This document shows positions 5,437-6,117 of a stretch of DNA of 6,117 nucleotides, piece after piece. The stretch is taken from assembly GCA_025362825.1 (NCBI GenBank), contig JANYFF010000279.1, positions 1-6,117 on the forward strand, written 5' to 3'. Position numbers and translations under genes: made by a program. The stretch's first letter is position 1; the number at the start of each line of letters is the position of its first letter. The DNA is from Polaromonas sp. (GTDB lineage Bacteria; Pseudomonadota; Gammaproteobacteria; Burkholderiales; Burkholderiaceae_C). The notes under the pieces were generated by a model. The model saw only the letters and a list, made by a program, of their open reading frames with translations. It was not told the DNA's origin and did no database searches.

Positions 5437-6117
5437 ATGAAAAAATACCACGAATTCAAACCACTTAACATCGGGCGCTGGCTGGTCTGGGGACTGTTCG
5501 CGCTGCTGCTTGCGGTGGCGCCGCTGCCGTTCAGGAGCGGCCTGGCACTGACCGTGTTGTCGCAGATGGGTATAGGCATCATTGCCTGCCTGTCCTACAA
5601 CATGCTGCTGGGGCAGGGCGGGATGCTCAGCTTCGGCCATGCGGTTTATACGGGCCTGGGCTCCTTCCTGGCCATTCATGCGCTCAACAGCGTGGGCGCC
5701 GGTGGCTTACCGCTGCCAGTGTCGCTGGTGCCACTGGCTGGCGGGCTGGCGGGCGTGGCCTTTGCCGTGCTGTTTGGCTACGTCACCACTCGCAAGTCAG
5801 GCACGACCTTCTCCATGATCACGCTGGGCCTGGGGGAGCTTGTTTTTGCGCTTTCGCTCATGATTCCCGAGTTCTTCGGCGGCGAGGGCGGTGTATCCGG
5901 CAACCGCATAGCGGGCAAGCCCACGATGGGAATCACCTTCGGGCCGCAGATCCAGGTGTATTACCTGATTGCGGTCTACACCTTCATTGCCGTGGCCGCC
6001 ATGTTCGCCTTCACGCGCACGCCTTTGGGCCGCATGCTCAACGCAGTGCGCGACAACCCCGAGCGGGTTGAGTTCGTCGGCTACGACACCCAGAAGGTGC
6101 GCTATATGGCCTTCATC
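5437..6117 (+). CDS. livM: Liv-type ABC transporter inner-membrane permease, LivM family (3' end cut by window)
   Basis: The reading frame stays open from ATG 5437 to the last base and gives 227 residues, about two thirds of a usual LivM (roughly 320-430). It begins MKKYHEFKPLN and then has hydrophobic helices. The LivM signature 'LLGQGGMLSFGHAVYTGLGS' spans 57-76. 'TFSMITLGLGELVFAL' follows at 124-139, and the glycine-rich G148-G-E-G-G-V-S-G-N leads to the next helix. The EAA-like ATPase-contact loop is visible at 193-223: T-R-T-P-L-G-R, then A-V-R-D-N-P-E-R with G215-Y-D. It should pair with LivH as the second half of the channel. The three-base gap and the Shine-Dalgarno within livH point to coupled translation. 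The C-terminus, and the ATPase genes expected after it, lie outside. No frameshift or internal stop is seen. Confidence 0.93.
   Translation, partial: MKKYHEFKPLNIGRWLVWGLFALLLAVAPLPFRSGLALTVLSQMGIGIIACLSYNMLLGQGGMLSFGHAVYTGLGSFLAIHALNSVGAGGLPLPVSLVPLAGGLAGVAFAVLFGYVTTRKSGTTFSMITLGLGELVFALSLMIPEFFGGEGGVSGNRIAGKPTMGITFGPQIQVYYLIAVYTFIAVAAMFAFTRTPLGRMLNAVRDNPERVEFVGYDTQKVRYMAFI

Noticed and set aside
5080..5679. Antisense open frame (199 codons) across the livH/livM junction
   Set aside because: The product is very rich in H, Q and R, has no hydrophobic or domain pattern, and runs through two well-supported permease genes and their Shine-Dalgarno. It is a shadow.
1..6117. Mobile elements, CRISPR arrays, tRNA/rRNA genes, attachment sites, defence or toxin-antitoxin genes
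   Set aside because: Looked for on both strands. No transposase-like frame, direct-repeat array, structured RNA gene or terminal repeat was found; the window is accounted for by five metabolic and transport genes and short spacers.

Overview
The window looks like a stretch of chromosome from a GC-rich betaproteobacterium. Burkholderiales, and within it a Comamonadaceae-like organism (Polaromonas/Rhodoferax type), is the best guess. This rests on the wording of the transporter permeases, the DmdB-like CoA ligase and the C/G-ending codon preference; no rRNA or other taxonomic marker is present. All five genes lie on the + strand and point the same way.

Layout: 59-1210 is a cysteine-free periplasmic substrate-binding protein of the branched-chain amino acid (HAAT/Liv) type. 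1315-2943 is an AMP-forming acyl-CoA synthetase of the DmdB / medium-chain fatty acid ligase group. 3073-4305 is a second, different Liv-type binding protein. 4399-5433 is a LivH-type permease. From 5437 to the right edge runs the first 227 residues of a LivM-type permease, cut by the window end. The ATP-binding subunits (LivG, LivF) expected for a complete transporter are not in the window and probably follow on the right.

Control: a strong intrinsic terminator sits between the second binding protein and livH (hairpin 4341-4367, eight T to 4375). Only 23 bases separate its T-tract from the livH start codon, so the permeases probably depend on read-through, which would make binding protein in excess of membrane subunits. 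livH and livM are three bases apart and probably translationally coupled. The gaps 1211-1314 and 2944-3072 hold good Shine-Dalgarno sequences but no convincing promoter.

Reading the genes together: a carboxylate-like substrate would be captured by one or both binding proteins, moved in by LivHM(GF), and converted to its CoA thioester by the ligase. The substrate cannot be read from the sequence. I found no mobile element, CRISPR array, RNA gene, toxin-antitoxin or defence system, and no evidence of a wholly new system. The points worth a second look are the internal terminator, the ligase between two unlike binding proteins, an alanine in place of the usual P-loop glycine in the ligase, and paired cysteines in LivH and in the second binding protein.
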